From contig CAVWSB010000011.1 in the NCBI GenBank assembly GCA_963757565.1, positions 2,418,001 through 2,482,000 on the forward strand: DNA of 64,000 bases, given 5' to 3'. Both the position numbers and the translations under genes were made by a program. The first letter of the stretch is position 1, and every line of letters starts with the position of its first letter. The notes under the pieces were generated by a model, which saw only the letters and a program-made list of their open reading frames with translations, ran no database searches and was not told the DNA's origin. Positions 44,065-53,313 of the stretch are shown here, piece by piece. This stretch comes from PALSA-894 sp963757565. Its GTDB lineage: Bacteria; Pseudomonadota; Alphaproteobacteria; Rhizobiales; Xanthobacteraceae.

Positions 44065-44177
44065 GGCTCCTCCCGCTTCTTGTGCAAACGGCGCTTGCAG
44101 CGCCCGCCTCGCTTTCAAGGCCCGATCTGCCTACATCAGCGACGACAAATCAACGAGACAAGCTTTTCGAGGACGTC

Positions 44178-45123
44178 ATGCAACTCACCGGCATCCATCA
44201 CCTGACAGCGATTTCGGCCGACGCGGCCGGGAACAAGCGCTTCTACACCGGCACGATGGGCATGCGCATGGTGAAGAAGACCGTGAACCAGGACGACACC
44301 TCGGCCTATCACCTGTTCTACGCCGATGCGCTGGCGCGCCCTGGCACCGACCTGACCTTCTTCGACTGGCCGGCCGCCGCCCGAGCAGCGCGGCACCCAT
44401 TCGATCGTGCGCACGGGCTTGCGCATCGCGGGCCCGGAAAGCTTCACGTGGTGGAAGGAGCGCCTCAACGAGGCGGGCGTAAAGGCCGGCGACATCGTCG
44501 AGCGCGACAACCGCATGACGCTCGACTTCGAGGACCCGGAAGGCCAGCGCCTCTCGCTGATCGACGATGGTGGCAACGGCGAAGCGTATCCGTGGGAGAA
44601 AAGCCCGGTGCCGGTGGCGCAACAGATCCGCGGACTTGGACCGATCACCATCAGCGTGCCGGCGCTGCAATCGACCGACGCGGTACTGACCACCCTGATG
44701 GGCATGCGCGAAGTGCGCACCTATCCGTATCCCGACAATGCGCGCGACACCGTGCATGTCTACGAGATGGGGCAAGGCGGCGCGGGCGCGGAACTGCATG
44801 TCGCGGTTCAGGCGGACTTGCGCAGCGCGCAACAGGGTGCGGGCGCCGTGCATCATGTCGCGTTCCGCACGCCCGATGCCGAATACGAAGGCTGGGCCGA
44901 GCGGCTGAATAAACTGCGCATCCCGAACAGCGGCAAGGTCGACCGCTTCTGGTTCCGCAGTCTCTATTTCCGAGAGCCGAACGGCATCCTGTTCGAGATC
45001 GCCAGCGACGGTCCGGGCTTCGGTGTCGACGAGCCGATGGACAAGCTCGGCGAGAAGCTGGTGCTGCCGCCGTTCCTCGAGGGCAAGCGCGCGCAGATCG
45101 AGGCGGGGCTGAAGGCGATTTGA
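44178..45123 (+). pseudogene. VOC-family ring-cleaving dioxygenase-like protein (glyoxalase fold), one frame slip
   Basis: Glyoxalase/bleomycin-resistance/dioxygenase superfamily with two tandem VOC modules, about 314 aa when repaired. The start MQLTGIHHLTAISADAAGNKRFYTGTMGMRMVKKTVNQDD carries a metal-binding His and is the MhqO-like beginning. The second module has HVAVQADLRSAQQGAGAVHHVAFRTPDAEYEGW and NGILFEIASDGPGFGVDE. The frame changes near 44380-44386 (net one extra base); 946 bp equals 315 codons plus one. ATG 44178 has GAGGAC before it. Substrate unknown. Confidence 0.83.
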
Positions 45124-45125
45124 GT

Positions 45126-45260
45126 TTCTTTCCCCTCTCCCGCTTGCGGGAGAGGGTCGCCGCGTAGCGGCGGGGAGAGGGCCTTTTTCTGACCAGCCCC
45201 TCTCCCGCCCTCACTTCGCTCGGGCACCCTCTCCCCGCTGCGCGGGGCGAGGGGAAAGAA
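45126..45260. repeat. 135-bp compound inverted repeat between convergent genes
   Basis: Outer arms TTCTTTCCCCTC (45126-45137) and GAGGGGAAAGAA (45249-45260) are perfect complements. Inside lie nested hairpins: CCTCTCCCGC-TT-GCGGGAGAGG (45134-45155), CGCCGC-GTA-GCGGCG and a longer imperfect GC-rich stem. The element sits between the stops of the VOC and enoyl-CoA hydratase genes, so it can terminate or protect both transcripts. This is the alphaproteobacterial intergenic-palindrome style. Confidence 0.75.
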
Positions 45261-45264
45261 GCAG

Positions 45265-46016
45265 CTACTTCTTCTTACTAAAGAACGCCTCGAACGCCTT
45301 GCGCGCCTCGGCCGATTGCAGCCGGTGGCCGAAAGCTCTGCGCCTCGTCGTCGATGCGCCTCACGATCTCATCGGGTTCGCCCTTCATCAGCTTGCGCGA
45401 CAGCGCGACACCCTCGGCCGGAAGCCCCGCAATGTGTTGCGCGGCCTTCATCGCCTCGGCCTCGACCTGATCTGCGGGCGCAACCTGATTGACCAGCCCG
45501 ACCGCCTTCGCCTCCTCGCCCGAGAACGCCTTGCCCATCACCAGCAGTTCGAACGCGCGACGGTGGCCCATCACGCGCGGCGCAATGAGGCTGGACGCGG
45601 CCTCCGGCACCAGACCGAGCGCCACGAACGGGGTCGAGAAGCGCGCATCGCTCGCCGCAACCGCATAGTCGCAATGCAGCATCATCGTGGTGCCAATGCC
45701 GACTGCGACGCCGGTGACGGCGGCGACCAGCGGGCGTTCAGCGCGCGCGAGCGCATAGAGAAAGCGCAGCACCGCAGTGTCGAGCTTCGCCGCCGCCCGC
45801 CGCCTTCATGAAGTCGCCCAGATCATTGCCGGCCGAGAACGCGCCCGGCGCACCGCAGATCAGCACACAGCGAATGGGCGATGCGCCGCCCGCGGTCTCG
45901 ATCGCTTCGGCCATCGCGCCGTACATCACGGAGGTGAGCGCGTTCTTCTTCTCCGGCCGGTTCATCCGGATGGTCCGGACGGCGCCGTCGTCGGTGACGA
46001 TTACCTGGTCGGTCAT
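45265..46016 (-). pseudogene. Enoyl-CoA hydratase/isomerase, two frame slips
   Basis: Crotonase-fold enzyme of beta-oxidation, 249 aa when repaired. First frame: VRTIRMNRPEKKNALTSVMYGAM and CGAPGAFSAGNDLGDF (oxyanion hole). Second frame from about 45790: VLRFLYALARAERPLVAAVTGVAVGIGTTMMLHCDYAVAASDARF and LVPEAASS. Third frame from about 45335: DEAQSFGHRLQSAEARKAFEAFFSKKK. Each slip equals one extra base (752 bp = 250 codons + 2). All family motifs survive, so the slips are more likely sequence errors than decay. The acyl-CoA dehydrogenase gene is 9 bp upstream. Confidence 0.85.
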
Positions 46017-46025
46017 AGTTTTTCC

Positions 46026-47794
46026 TTAGGCCGCGCCGCGCAGCGCCGCATCTGAAACAGAGTCCGCGCCTTCGGTCACGGTGGTTTCCAGTCCGCCCGC
46101 CTGCACGGCGATGTTCTCGGCGAAGAAACGCGCCAGCGCGACGCGGCCGCCCGCATCCGCGCCGCCGTTGAGGCGCACCGCCGCCAACGCCTCCTCGGCC
46201 AGCATGCAGCCGCCCGCCGCAGAGGCGAACAGCCGCAGATACGGCGTCGCGCCGGCGAGTGCCGCGTCGGGTGACTTCGCCGAGCTTGCCGAGCAGCCAC
46301 GTCGTCGCACGATCGAGGCTTTCGACCGCATCGGAGAGCCGCGCACCGGTTGCGCCGAACGCCGGATCGTTCGCAGCCTTCACGGCCGCGACCGTGCGGC
46401 GCAATTCGTCGAGATAGCCGCGCACCACCGCGCCGCCCGCCATCGGCAGCTTGCGCATCACCAGATCGATCGCCTGGATGCCGTTGGTGCCCTCGTAGAT
46501 CTGCGCGATGCGCGCATCGCGGTAGTGCTGGGCAGCACCGGTCTCCTCGATGAAGCCCATGCCGCCATGCACCTGCACGCCGAGCGAGGCCACCTCAGTG
46601 CCGATGTCGGTTGAGAACGCCTTGGCGACCGGCGTAAGCAGCGAGGCGCGCGCATCGCCTGCCTTGCGCGCTGCGTCATCCTTTCCGCGATGCGCGCGGT
46701 CGATCGCGGCGCCGGTCGCGTAACAGATCGCGCGCGCCGCATGTGTCAGCGCCCGCATGGTGAGCAGCATGCGGCGTACATCCGGATGATTGATGATCGC
46801 GCCATTGCCGCCAATGCGACCCTGACGGCGATCGTTCGCATACGCATAGGCCTGCTGCGTGGCGCGCTCCGCGATCGCGACGCCCTGCAGGCCGACCGCG
46901 AGGCGCGCATTGTTCATCATCGTGAACATGCAATTGAGTCCGCGGTTTTCCTCGCCGACCAGCCAGCCGGTTGCACCGCCTTTGTCGCCGTACACCATCG
47001 TGCAGGTCGGCGAGCCGTGAATGCCGAGCTTGTGCTCGATCGAATGACAGCGCACGTCGTTACGCGCGCCGATCGAGCCGTCGTCGTTGACGAAGAACTT
47101 CGGCACCAGGAACAGCGAGATGCCTTTCGTGCCGGTCGGCGCATCGGGCAGCCGCGCGAGAACGAAATGGATGATGTTGTCGGTCAGGTCGTGCTCGCCA
47201 TAGGTGATGAAGATCTTCGAGCCGGTGATCTCGTAGGTCCCGTCCAGCGGCGCGTTCGGCGCGCGTGCGCAGCGCGCCGACATCCGAGCCCGCCTGCGGC
47301 TCGGTCAATTGCATCGTGCCCATCCATTCGCCGGTGGTGAGCTTCTGCAAATATTTCTGCTTCAGCGCATCCGCGCCGTGCCGGTCGAGGGCCTCGATCG
47401 CCCCCATGGTGAGCACCGGGCCGATGCCGAACGCCATCGAGGCCGAATTCCACATTTCGATGCAGGCGGCATTGAGCGCGTGCGGCAATCCCTGCCCGCC
47501 CCATGCCTCGGAGGCAGCAAGCCCGTTCCAGCCGCCCTGCGCCCAGGCGGTGTAGGCCTCCTTCCAGCCGGGCGGCATCGTCACCGCGCCATCCTTCAAC
47601 GGCGTGCCAAGCTTGTCGCCAACGGTATTAAGGGGCGCGATCACCGAGGAGGCGAACTTGCCCGCCTCCTCCAGCACGGCATCGACCACATCCTCGGTCA
47701 GATCGCCGTAAAGGCCATCGGCGAGGGCCTGGCCGAGCCCGGCCGAATGTTTCAGCGTAAAGGCGATCTCGGCAACCGGCGCGTGGTAAGACAT
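46026..47794 (-). pseudogene. Acyl-CoA dehydrogenase (DmdC/large ACAD type), two frame slips
   Basis: FAD-dependent dehydrogenase of the 590-600 aa group that includes 3-methylmercaptopropionyl-CoA dehydrogenase DmdC. Repaired length is 588 aa (1769 bp = 589 codons + 2). Frame one: MSYHAPVAEIAFTLKHSAGL and GTMQLTEPQAGSDVGALRTRAERA. Frame two from about 47245: DGTYEITGSKIFITYGEHDL, GVQVHGGMGFIEETGAAQHYRDARI, YEGTNGIQAIDLVMRKL. Frame three from about 46272: SPDAALAGATPYLRLFASAAGG. The substrate acyl chain cannot be told. The enoyl-CoA hydratase downstream supports a beta-oxidation operon. Confidence 0.87.
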
Positions 47795-47860
47795 TGTTTC
47801 AACTCTTGACGGGTATAGACGGGCCAATGTAGCGGCGCGTCGCTGATCCCGAAAGGCGTC

Positions 47861-48830
47861 ATGGCTGTCGAACTTGCCACACGTATGCTGAACGCGGACC
47901 GCGATGCGGTCGCGGCGGCGGCGCGTGTGCTGAGTACCGGGGGGCTGGTCGCGTTTCCGACCGAGACGGTCTACGGGCTCGGCGCCGATGCCACGAATGG
48001 CGAGGCGGTCGCGCGGCTCTATGCGGCAAAGGGCCGCCCGCGCTTCAATCCGCTGATCTCTCATGTGACGGACATACACGCTGCGCGCGCGCTCGCCCGC
48101 TTCGACGAGAATGCACGAACTCCTCGCCAGCGTGTTCTGGCCGGGGCCGCTGACGCTGGTGCTGCCGAAGTCTGCGGATTGCCCGGTGTCGCAGCTTGCG
48201 ACCGCGGGTCTCGATTCGATTGCGGTGCGCGTGCCCGATCATGCGGTGGCGCGCGATCTGCTCAATGCGCTCGGCAGGCCGGTGGTCGCCCCGTCCGCCA
48301 ATCGCTCCGGCCATGTCTCGCCGACCAGCGCGCCACACGTGCTGGCAGACCTCGACGGGCGTATCGACATGATCATCGACGGCGGCGTAGCCAGCGTCGG
48401 CGTGGAATCCACCATCGTGTCGTGTCTCGGGGTGCCGTCCCTGCTGCGGCCGGGCGGATTGTCGCGCGCGGCGATCGAGCGCGTGCTCGGGCATCCGCTC
48501 GCACTAGCAGAAACGCCTGACGACGAAGCGCCGCTTGCGCCCGGCATGCTCGCCTCGCACTACGCGCCGCGGACACCGGTCCGGCTCAACGCGCGCGAGG
48601 TGCGCGACGGCGAGGTGCTGCTGGCGTTCGGTCCGCGCGCACTGGAGGCCGACCGGATGCTGAACCTGTCGCCGTCAGGCGATCTGGTCGAGGCCGCGGC
48701 GAACCTGTTCTCGCATTTGCGGGCGCTCGATGCCGCGGGCGCCAAGGGTATCGCCGTGATGCATATCCGCGAGGACGGCCTCGGGGAGGCGATCAACGAT
48801 CGACTGGCGCGCGCTGCCGCTCCGAAATAG
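47861..48830 (+). pseudogene. tsaC: L-threonylcarbamoyladenylate synthase (TsaC/Sua5), one frame slip
   Basis: Makes threonylcarbamoyl-AMP for the universal t6A37 tRNA modification; normally essential. About 322 aa repaired: YrdC domain with VAFPTETVYGLGADATNGEAVARLYAAKGRPRFNPLISHV in frame one, then FWPGPLTLVLPKSADCPVSQLATAGLDSIAVRVPDH and VVAPSANRSGHVSPTS in frame two, and the Sua5 C-terminal domain (PGMLASHYAPRTPVRLN). The slip lies near 48105-48112, equivalent to one extra or two missing bases. As the gene is essential in most bacteria, the break strongly suggests an error in the sequence. Confidence 0.88.
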
Positions 48831-49205
48831 TCAGTTCCGCTCCAGAAATGCGATAATCTTCGCGCGCTCCTCGGCCGACGCAATGCCGCCATAGGGCTGC
48901 ATGCCATTGCCGCGCACCACCCCTTCCGGATTGGCGATGAAGTGGTCAAGTGTCGCCTTGTCCCAGACGAGGTCCGATTTCGCCATCGAGTCCGAATACG
49001 GAAAGTCCTTCAGCGATCCCGACTTGCGGCCGACCACGCCATGCAGGCTGGGCCCGAGCCGATTGTCGCCTTCTTTCACCGAATGGCAGGTGCGGCAGGA
49101 ATTGTTGAACAGGAGCTGCCCCTCGGAATCGCCCGACTGCGCGTTAGCTCCGCCCGCGAGACCCGAGACGCCGGCGATGACGAGTGCAAACAACCTGACG
49201 CGCAT
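48831..49205 (-). CDS. Exported monohaem cytochrome c
   Basis: 124 aa. Signal peptide RVRLFALVIAGVSGLAGGANAQ (1-23). Haem-binding CRTCH at 37-41, and the axial Met probably in GNGMQPYGG near 102; LGPSLHGVVGRKSG and SAEERAKIIAFLERN complete a class I cytochrome c of the Rhizobiales cytochrome c2/c-556-like small type. It shuttles electrons in the periplasm. It has an exact EcfG-type promoter 21-46 bp upstream and an AGGAG ribosome-binding site. Its stop abuts the convergent tsaC stop. Confidence 0.92.
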   Translation of the reverse strand: MRVRLFALVIAGVSGLAGGANAQSGDSEGQLLFNNSCRTCHSVKEGDNRLGPSLHGVVGRKSGSLKDFPYSDSMAKSDLVWDKATLDHFIANPEGVVRGNGMQPYGGIASAEERAKIIAFLERN

Positions 49206-49225
49206 GGAATGGCTCCTGTGGCGGA

Positions 49226-49251
49226 AACGCAGTCGCGCGGCGTCGTGTTCC
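49226..49251 (-). promoter_or_regulatory. EcfG-type (general stress) promoter for cytochrome c
   Basis: On the minus strand GGAAC (49251-49247) and CGTT (49229-49226) are separated by 17 bases. A start near 49219 would leave about 14 bases of leader, including the ribosome-binding site. The match is exact and well placed. Confidence 0.6.
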
Positions 49252-49313
49252 GCTTGGGCACGGCGTCAAAACAACGCTAGAATGATGGCTGACGTCAACC
49301 GCATGGAAACGCC

Positions 49314-50763
49314 GTGAATATTGTCACTCCGCCGGGCTCGCTTGCGGGCAGCGAGATCACGATCAAGGACGAATTGCTCGCGCGCTTTGCCGCCATCGTC
49401 GGCGAGAAATACGCCGTCACCGATCCGGCGCTGCAGGAGCAATACCTGCGCGAGATGCGCGACCTCTATCACGGGCACACCCCGATGGTGCTGCGGCCGG
49501 GCTCGGTCGCGGAGGTGTCGGCCATCCTCAAGCTTGCCAACGAGACGCGCACCGCCGATCGTGCCGCAGGGCGGCAACACCGGGCTGGTCGGCGGACAGA
49601 TCCCGCATCACGGCGAGATCGTGCTGTCGCTCAATCGCATGGACAAGATCCGCGAGGTGGACGCCACCTCAAATACCATCACCGCCGAGGCCGGCGTCTC
49701 GCTCGGGCGCGTGCGCGAGGCGGCCGCCAATGTCGACCGGCTCTATCCGCTGCTGCTGCCCGCGGAAGGCACCTGCACGGTTGGCGGCAATCTTTCCACC
49801 AATGCAGGCGGCACGACTGCAGTCTCCTGGGGCGTCGCGAGGGCGCAGGTGCTCGGGCTGGAGGTCGTGCTCGCGGACGGGCGCGTACTGAACAATCTCA
49901 ACAAGCTGAAGAAGGACAACACCGGCTACGACCTGAAGAACCTGTTCATCGGCGCCGAGGGTACGCTCGGCGTCATCACCGCGGCGACGCTGCGCCTGAT
50001 CGCGCGGCCGCGCTCGGTCGAGACTGCGTTCGTCGGCGTCGCCTCGCCGCAGGCCGCACTGGAATTGCTCGGCATCGCGAGCGAGCATTCAGGCGGCAGC
50101 ATCACGTCGTTCGAGCTGATGGTTCGCATGGGCATCGATGCGGTGCTGAAATACGATTCCGGCTCGCGCGATCCGCTCGCGCAGCGGCACGATTGGTACG
50201 TGCTGATCGAACTCTCCTCGCAGCAGCGCGAAGGCTTGCGCGATGCGCTCGAAGGCATCCTGTCCGAAGGCGTCGAGAAAGGTCTGGTGGCCGACGCCGC
50301 GCTGGCCGAAAACCTCGATCAGGCGAAGGCGTTCTGGCGCATCCGTGAAATGTTCGGCGAGGTGCAGCGCCAGGTCGGCGGCTCGATCAAGCACGACGTG
50401 TCGGTGCCGGTCGCGAACGTGCCGGCGTTCATCGCGGAAGCGAACGCCGCCGTGGTGAAGCTCATCCCGGGCGCGCGGCCGCTACCGTTCGGCCATCTCG
50501 GCGACGGCAACATCCACTACAACATCGCGCAGCCGGAGGGCGCCGACAAAGCCGCGTTCCTCGAACGCTGGCACGACGTGAACATGGTGGTGTTCGACGT
50601 GGTGCTGAAATACGGCGGCTCGATCTCGGCCGAGCACGGCATCGGCATCATGAAGCGCGACCTGTTGCCGACCATCAAGGACCCCGTCGCAATGGAATTG
50701 ATGCGCACGCTCAAGCGCACGCTCGATCCGAACGGGATTTTGAATCCCGGCAAGGTGCTGTGA
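49314..50763 (+). pseudogene. FAD-binding oxidoreductase (GlcD/D-2-hydroxyacid dehydrogenase type), one frame slip
   Basis: FAD-linked oxidase, 482 aa repaired, oxidising D-2-hydroxy acids (D-lactate, glycolate or 2-hydroxyglutarate; not resolved). N-terminal part: ITIKDELLARFAAIVGEKYAV. FAD-binding block PIVPQGGNTGLVGGQIPHHGEIVLSLNRM, then AEGTCTVGGNLSTNAGGTTAVSWG, FIGAEGTLGVITAATLRLI, and the C-terminal GHLGDGNIHYNIAQPEG, SISAEHGIGIMKRDLL and LDPNGILNPGKVL. One extra base near 49553 (ACC-G-CCG) breaks the frame. GTG start at 49314. It overlaps the next gene's GTG start by 4 bases. Confidence 0.9.
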
Positions 50764-51197
50764 GCGACCTCACGGTCTCGTCCATCGCCGACGCTGACGT
50801 GCCGCAAGTCATCGCGCTGTGGCAGCGCTGCGGCCTGACGCGGCCGTGGAACGACCCGGCCTCCGACGTCGCATTCGCCCGCAAGGGGACCGATGCGACC
50901 ATTCTGGTCGGGCGCGCGGAGGGCGCGATCGTCGCCTCGGCGATGGTCGGGCACGACGGCCATCGCGGCTGGGTCTATTACGTCGCCGTCGATCCCGACA
51001 TGCAGAAGAAGGATTTCGGCCGCGCCATCATGGCGGCGGCGGAAGACTGGCTGCGCGGCCGCGGCGTGGAGAAGATCATGCTGATGGTGCGCTCGGACAA
51101 CATGAGCGTGCGCGCGTTCTATGACCGGCTCGGCTACGCAACGCAGGAGCGCGTGATCTATGCCAAGTGGCTTGACGGACGGCCGATGACGCCGTGA
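50760..51197 (+). CDS. GNAT-family acetyltransferase (YpeA-like)
   Basis: 145 aa. The GNAT core is complete: ILVGRAEGAIVASAMVGHDGHRGWVYYVAVDPDMQKKDFGRAIMAAAEDWLRGRGVEKIMLMVRSDNMSVRAFYDRLGYATQERVIYAKWL, with the acetyl-CoA loop QKKDFGRA and the YpeA family ending. The GTG start overlaps the FAD-oxidase stop (GTGA), showing translational coupling. The target amine is unknown. It is intact, which places the right edge of the frame-slipped tract between about 49.6 and 50.8 kb. Confidence 0.9.
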   Translation: MSDLTVSSIADADVPQVIALWQRCGLTRPWNDPASDVAFARKGTDATILVGRAEGAIVASAMVGHDGHRGWVYYVAVDPDMQKKDFGRAIMAAAEDWLRGRGVEKIMLMVRSDNMSVRAFYDRLGYATQERVIYAKWLDGRPMTP

Positions 51198-51206
51198 CGT
51201 TGCGCT

Positions 51207-51328
51207 GTCATCCCGGCCAAGCGCGAAGCGCGAGCCGGGATCCATAAACACGACCGGCGAGAGATTAGAAATATCGTGATTATGGATCCCGGGCCTCCCC
51301 GGCTCGAGGCCGGGTCGCCCGGGATGAC
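51207..51328. repeat. 122-bp intergenic palindrome (GTCATCCCGG type)
   Basis: The ends GTCATCCCGG (51207-51216) and CCGGGATGAC (51319-51328) are exact complements. Inner arms GGATCCATA and TATGGATCC near 51238-51246 and 51281-51289 extend the structure into a branched hairpin. It is located between convergent genes and resembles the short interspersed palindromes of Bradyrhizobiaceae. Confidence 0.75.
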
Positions 51329-51337
51329 CACCTGAGT

Positions 51338-52084
51338 CTAGAACAGGCTCCCCTGCCCGTTATCTACCGCCGCCTTTTCTTTCCTCGCCCGTTTGGGCGG
51401 CGCCGGTTCCTCGGCCTCCGGCTCCGTGAGCGGTTCGACCAGCATGGGTGAATCATTCGCCGTGCGGTTCACCGCGCTCGACACCGGGAAAAATTCAAGC
51501 TCCGCGTCCGGCGCGGGCTGGATCGCCGCCATTGCGCTCTGCGCGTCCACCTTCGGATCGAGCCAGAAGTCGAACGCCTCCGGCGGCAGGATGACCGGCA
51601 TGCGGTCATGGATATGCGCGATGGAGCGCGACGCCGTGGTGGTGACGATCGCGGCAGTCTCCTGCTCCTCGCCGTTCGGCCCCATCCAGCTTTCCCACAG
51701 GCCGGCAAACGCCAGCGGCCCGCCGCCTTTGCGCTGCACGAAATAGGGCTGCTTGCGCTCACCCCCGCGCTTCCACTCGAAGAAGCCGTCGGCCGGAACC
51801 AGGCAGCGGCGATACTTCATGGCGTTCTTGAACGCCGGCTTGTCGAGCACCGATTCGCCGCGCGCATTGATGATCAGCGAAAACGCGCGCGGGTCCTTCA
51901 CCCAGGCCGGGATCAGCCCCCAGCGCACCAGCGCGAATTCGCGCCGGCCCTCGACCATGCGCACGATCGGCACCGGTTGCGTCGGAGCGACATTGTAGCG
52001 CGCCGGGAAATTCGGCTGCTGCAGATAGCGGAAAAGCTGCCGCATCGCCTCCGGAGCCGTGGTTATTGCGTACCTGCCGCACAT
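51338..52084 (-). CDS. SOS response-associated peptidase (SRAP, YedK/HMCES-like)
   Basis: 248 aa. It starts MCGRYAITTAPEAMRQLF, with the catalytic Cys2 that becomes exposed after removal of Met and forms a protective crosslink with abasic sites in single-stranded DNA. Other family residues are in ARYNVAPTQPVPIVR, INARGESVLDKPAFKNAMKYRRCLVPADGFFEWKR (Glu) and TASRSIAHIHDRMPVIL (His). The last 60 residues are Pro/Glu/Lys-rich and probably disordered. No LexA box was recognised. Confidence 0.93.
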   Translation of the reverse strand: MCGRYAITTAPEAMRQLFRYLQQPNFPARYNVAPTQPVPIVRMVEGRREFALVRWGLIPAWVKDPRAFSLIINARGESVLDKPAFKNAMKYRRCLVPADGFFEWKRGGERKQPYFVQRKGGGPLAFAGLWESWMGPNGEEQETAAIVTTTASRSIAHIHDRMPVILPPEAFDFWLDPKVDAQSAMAAIQPAPDAELEFFPVSSAVNRTANDSPMLVEPLTEPEAEEPAPPKRARKEKAAVDNGQGSLF

Positions 52085-52156
52085 GCGCGTTGCCGCTCTC
52101 GCCCTGTTTCTTCATCGGGATTTAACCTCGCATGACGAGACTGCCTAGTCCCGAGA

Positions 52157-52684
52157 ATGCCAATGATTGCCGTCACCACGACCGCCGAGAATGGTTCGCG
52201 CCCGGCGCTCGATCCGGCGCGGCTTAGCGCCGCCAACATCAATCCGAAGACCGGCCTCGCGACCGACTATCTCAACCACTTCAACGAAGCGGTGATGTTG
52301 CTCGATCTCCTGCCGGAGACGCCCGAATGCATCGTCGAACTGATCGGCTGGGAGCCGCTGAGCTACCAGGAGCATTTCACCGCCTCGCACTTCAGGGAAA
52401 AGGAGTTGGCGATCGCCGCTTATGAGGCGGCAGAACCGCTCGCGCGGGTACGGCTCGACGAGCTCGCCGACACCATGAACGCGCTGCTGGTCGCGACCTG
52501 CGAGGCGTTCCAGAAACGCGCATCGCTCGAGGCCGCGAACGCACTGGCGGCCGAGACCGCAGCGCGGCTGAAGCCGCTGGTGGCGCGCGCCGGTGCGGTG
52601 ATCAACGGCTACGACATCGAGCACTCGGAAGACATGACGACCGGCGAGCAGCAGGCGACGGTCGACGCGCTGCTGGAAAAGTAA
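52157..52684 (+). CDS. Conserved hypothetical alphaproteobacterial protein
   Basis: 175 aa, soluble, acidic and helical. DYLNHFNEAVMLLDLLPETPECIVELIGWEPLSYQEHFTASHFREKELAIAAYEAAEP looks conserved in this order's uncharacterised proteins. A Leu/Ala-rich coiled region (RASLEAANALAAETAARLKPLVARAGAVINGYDIEH) follows, and the end is GEQQATVDALLEK. No catalytic motif. Start ATG 52157 or ATG 52163. The reading frame is convincing by codon use and length, but no function is proposed. Confidence 0.75.
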   Translation: MPMIAVTTTAENGSRPALDPARLSAANINPKTGLATDYLNHFNEAVMLLDLLPETPECIVELIGWEPLSYQEHFTASHFREKELAIAAYEAAEPLARVRLDELADTMNALLVATCEAFQKRASLEAANALAAETAARLKPLVARAGAVINGYDIEHSEDMTTGEQQATVDALLEK

Positions 52685-52693
52685 ATACACAGA

Positions 52694-52794
52694 CGTCATC
52701 CTGAGGTGCCCGGCGGGCCGGGCCTCGAAGGCTCAAGCGTGACCGTCGCCCTTCGAGGCTCGCCGAAAGCGCGACTCGCGCCGCAGGGATGACG
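52694..52794. repeat. 101-bp intergenic palindrome (GTCATCCTGAGG type)
   Basis: CGTCATCCTG (52694-52703) pairs with CAGGGATGACG (52784-52794) with a single bulged base. Inner GC-rich arms (GGCCTCGAAGG and CCTTCGAGGCTC) pair as well. It is a second class of the GTCAT...ATGAC palindromes, common in Rhodopseudomonas/Bradyrhizobium-type genomes. Confidence 0.75.
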
Positions 52795-52807
52795 CGAAAG
52801 GAATGCC

Positions 52808-53263
52808 ATGACCCCCGACCCCCGCATGTATCCCGACCGGCCCTATCTGGCGGTCAGCGCCGCGATCATCCGCGATGGTCGCGTGCTGATCGCGCGCCGC
52901 GCCAAGGGCGCAAGCACCGGACACTACACCCTCCCCGGCGGCGTGGTGGAGGCTGGCGAAACGCTGCGCGAGGCGGTCGTGCGCGAGATCGCCGAGGAAA
53001 CCGGCATGACAATCGAGCCGGTCGCGCTTGCGGGCGAGCGCGAGTTCATCACGCGCGACGAAGCCGGCAAGGTCTCGCGCCATTTCGTCATCCTGTGCTT
53101 TGCGTGCCGCTGGCTCGCGGGCGAAGGCGTGCCGCAGCTTGAAGAGCTGTCGGAATTGCACTGGCTTGCGCCCGCCGAGATCGAGGGCCTGAAGACCACG
53201 CCGGGCCTCTCCGAAATGATCGCGGCCGCGTTCGAGCGGATGAGGGACGCCCCGGCGCTGTGA
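52808..53263 (+). CDS. Nudix hydrolase
   Basis: 151 aa. The Nudix box GGVVEAGETLREAVVREIAEETGM (about 44-67) has all metal-binding residues (GX5EX7REUXEEXGU). RPYLAVSAAIIRDGRVLIARRAKG lies before it and RHFVILCFACRWLAGEGVPQLEELSELHWLAPAEIEGL after it, which is typical of ADP-ribose/NADH pyrophosphatase-like members. It hydrolyses a nucleoside diphosphate-X compound; the substrate is not determined. The start ATG 52808 is close to the preceding palindrome. Confidence 0.93.
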   Translation: MTPDPRMYPDRPYLAVSAAIIRDGRVLIARRAKGASTGHYTLPGGVVEAGETLREAVVREIAEETGMTIEPVALAGEREFITRDEAGKVSRHFVILCFACRWLAGEGVPQLEELSELHWLAPAEIEGLKTTPGLSEMIAAAFERMRDAPAL

Positions 53264-53313
53264 GTACAGCGTTCCGGATAACCTGACTTGCCCTCGCAAC
53301 GCGGCAAGCGCAT

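Noticed and set aside
41205..49560. Programmed +1 frameshifting in the acyl-CoA, tsaC and other genes
   Set aside because: Nine slips in unrelated genes, with no shared slippery sequence or stimulator; a sequence error is the simpler reading.
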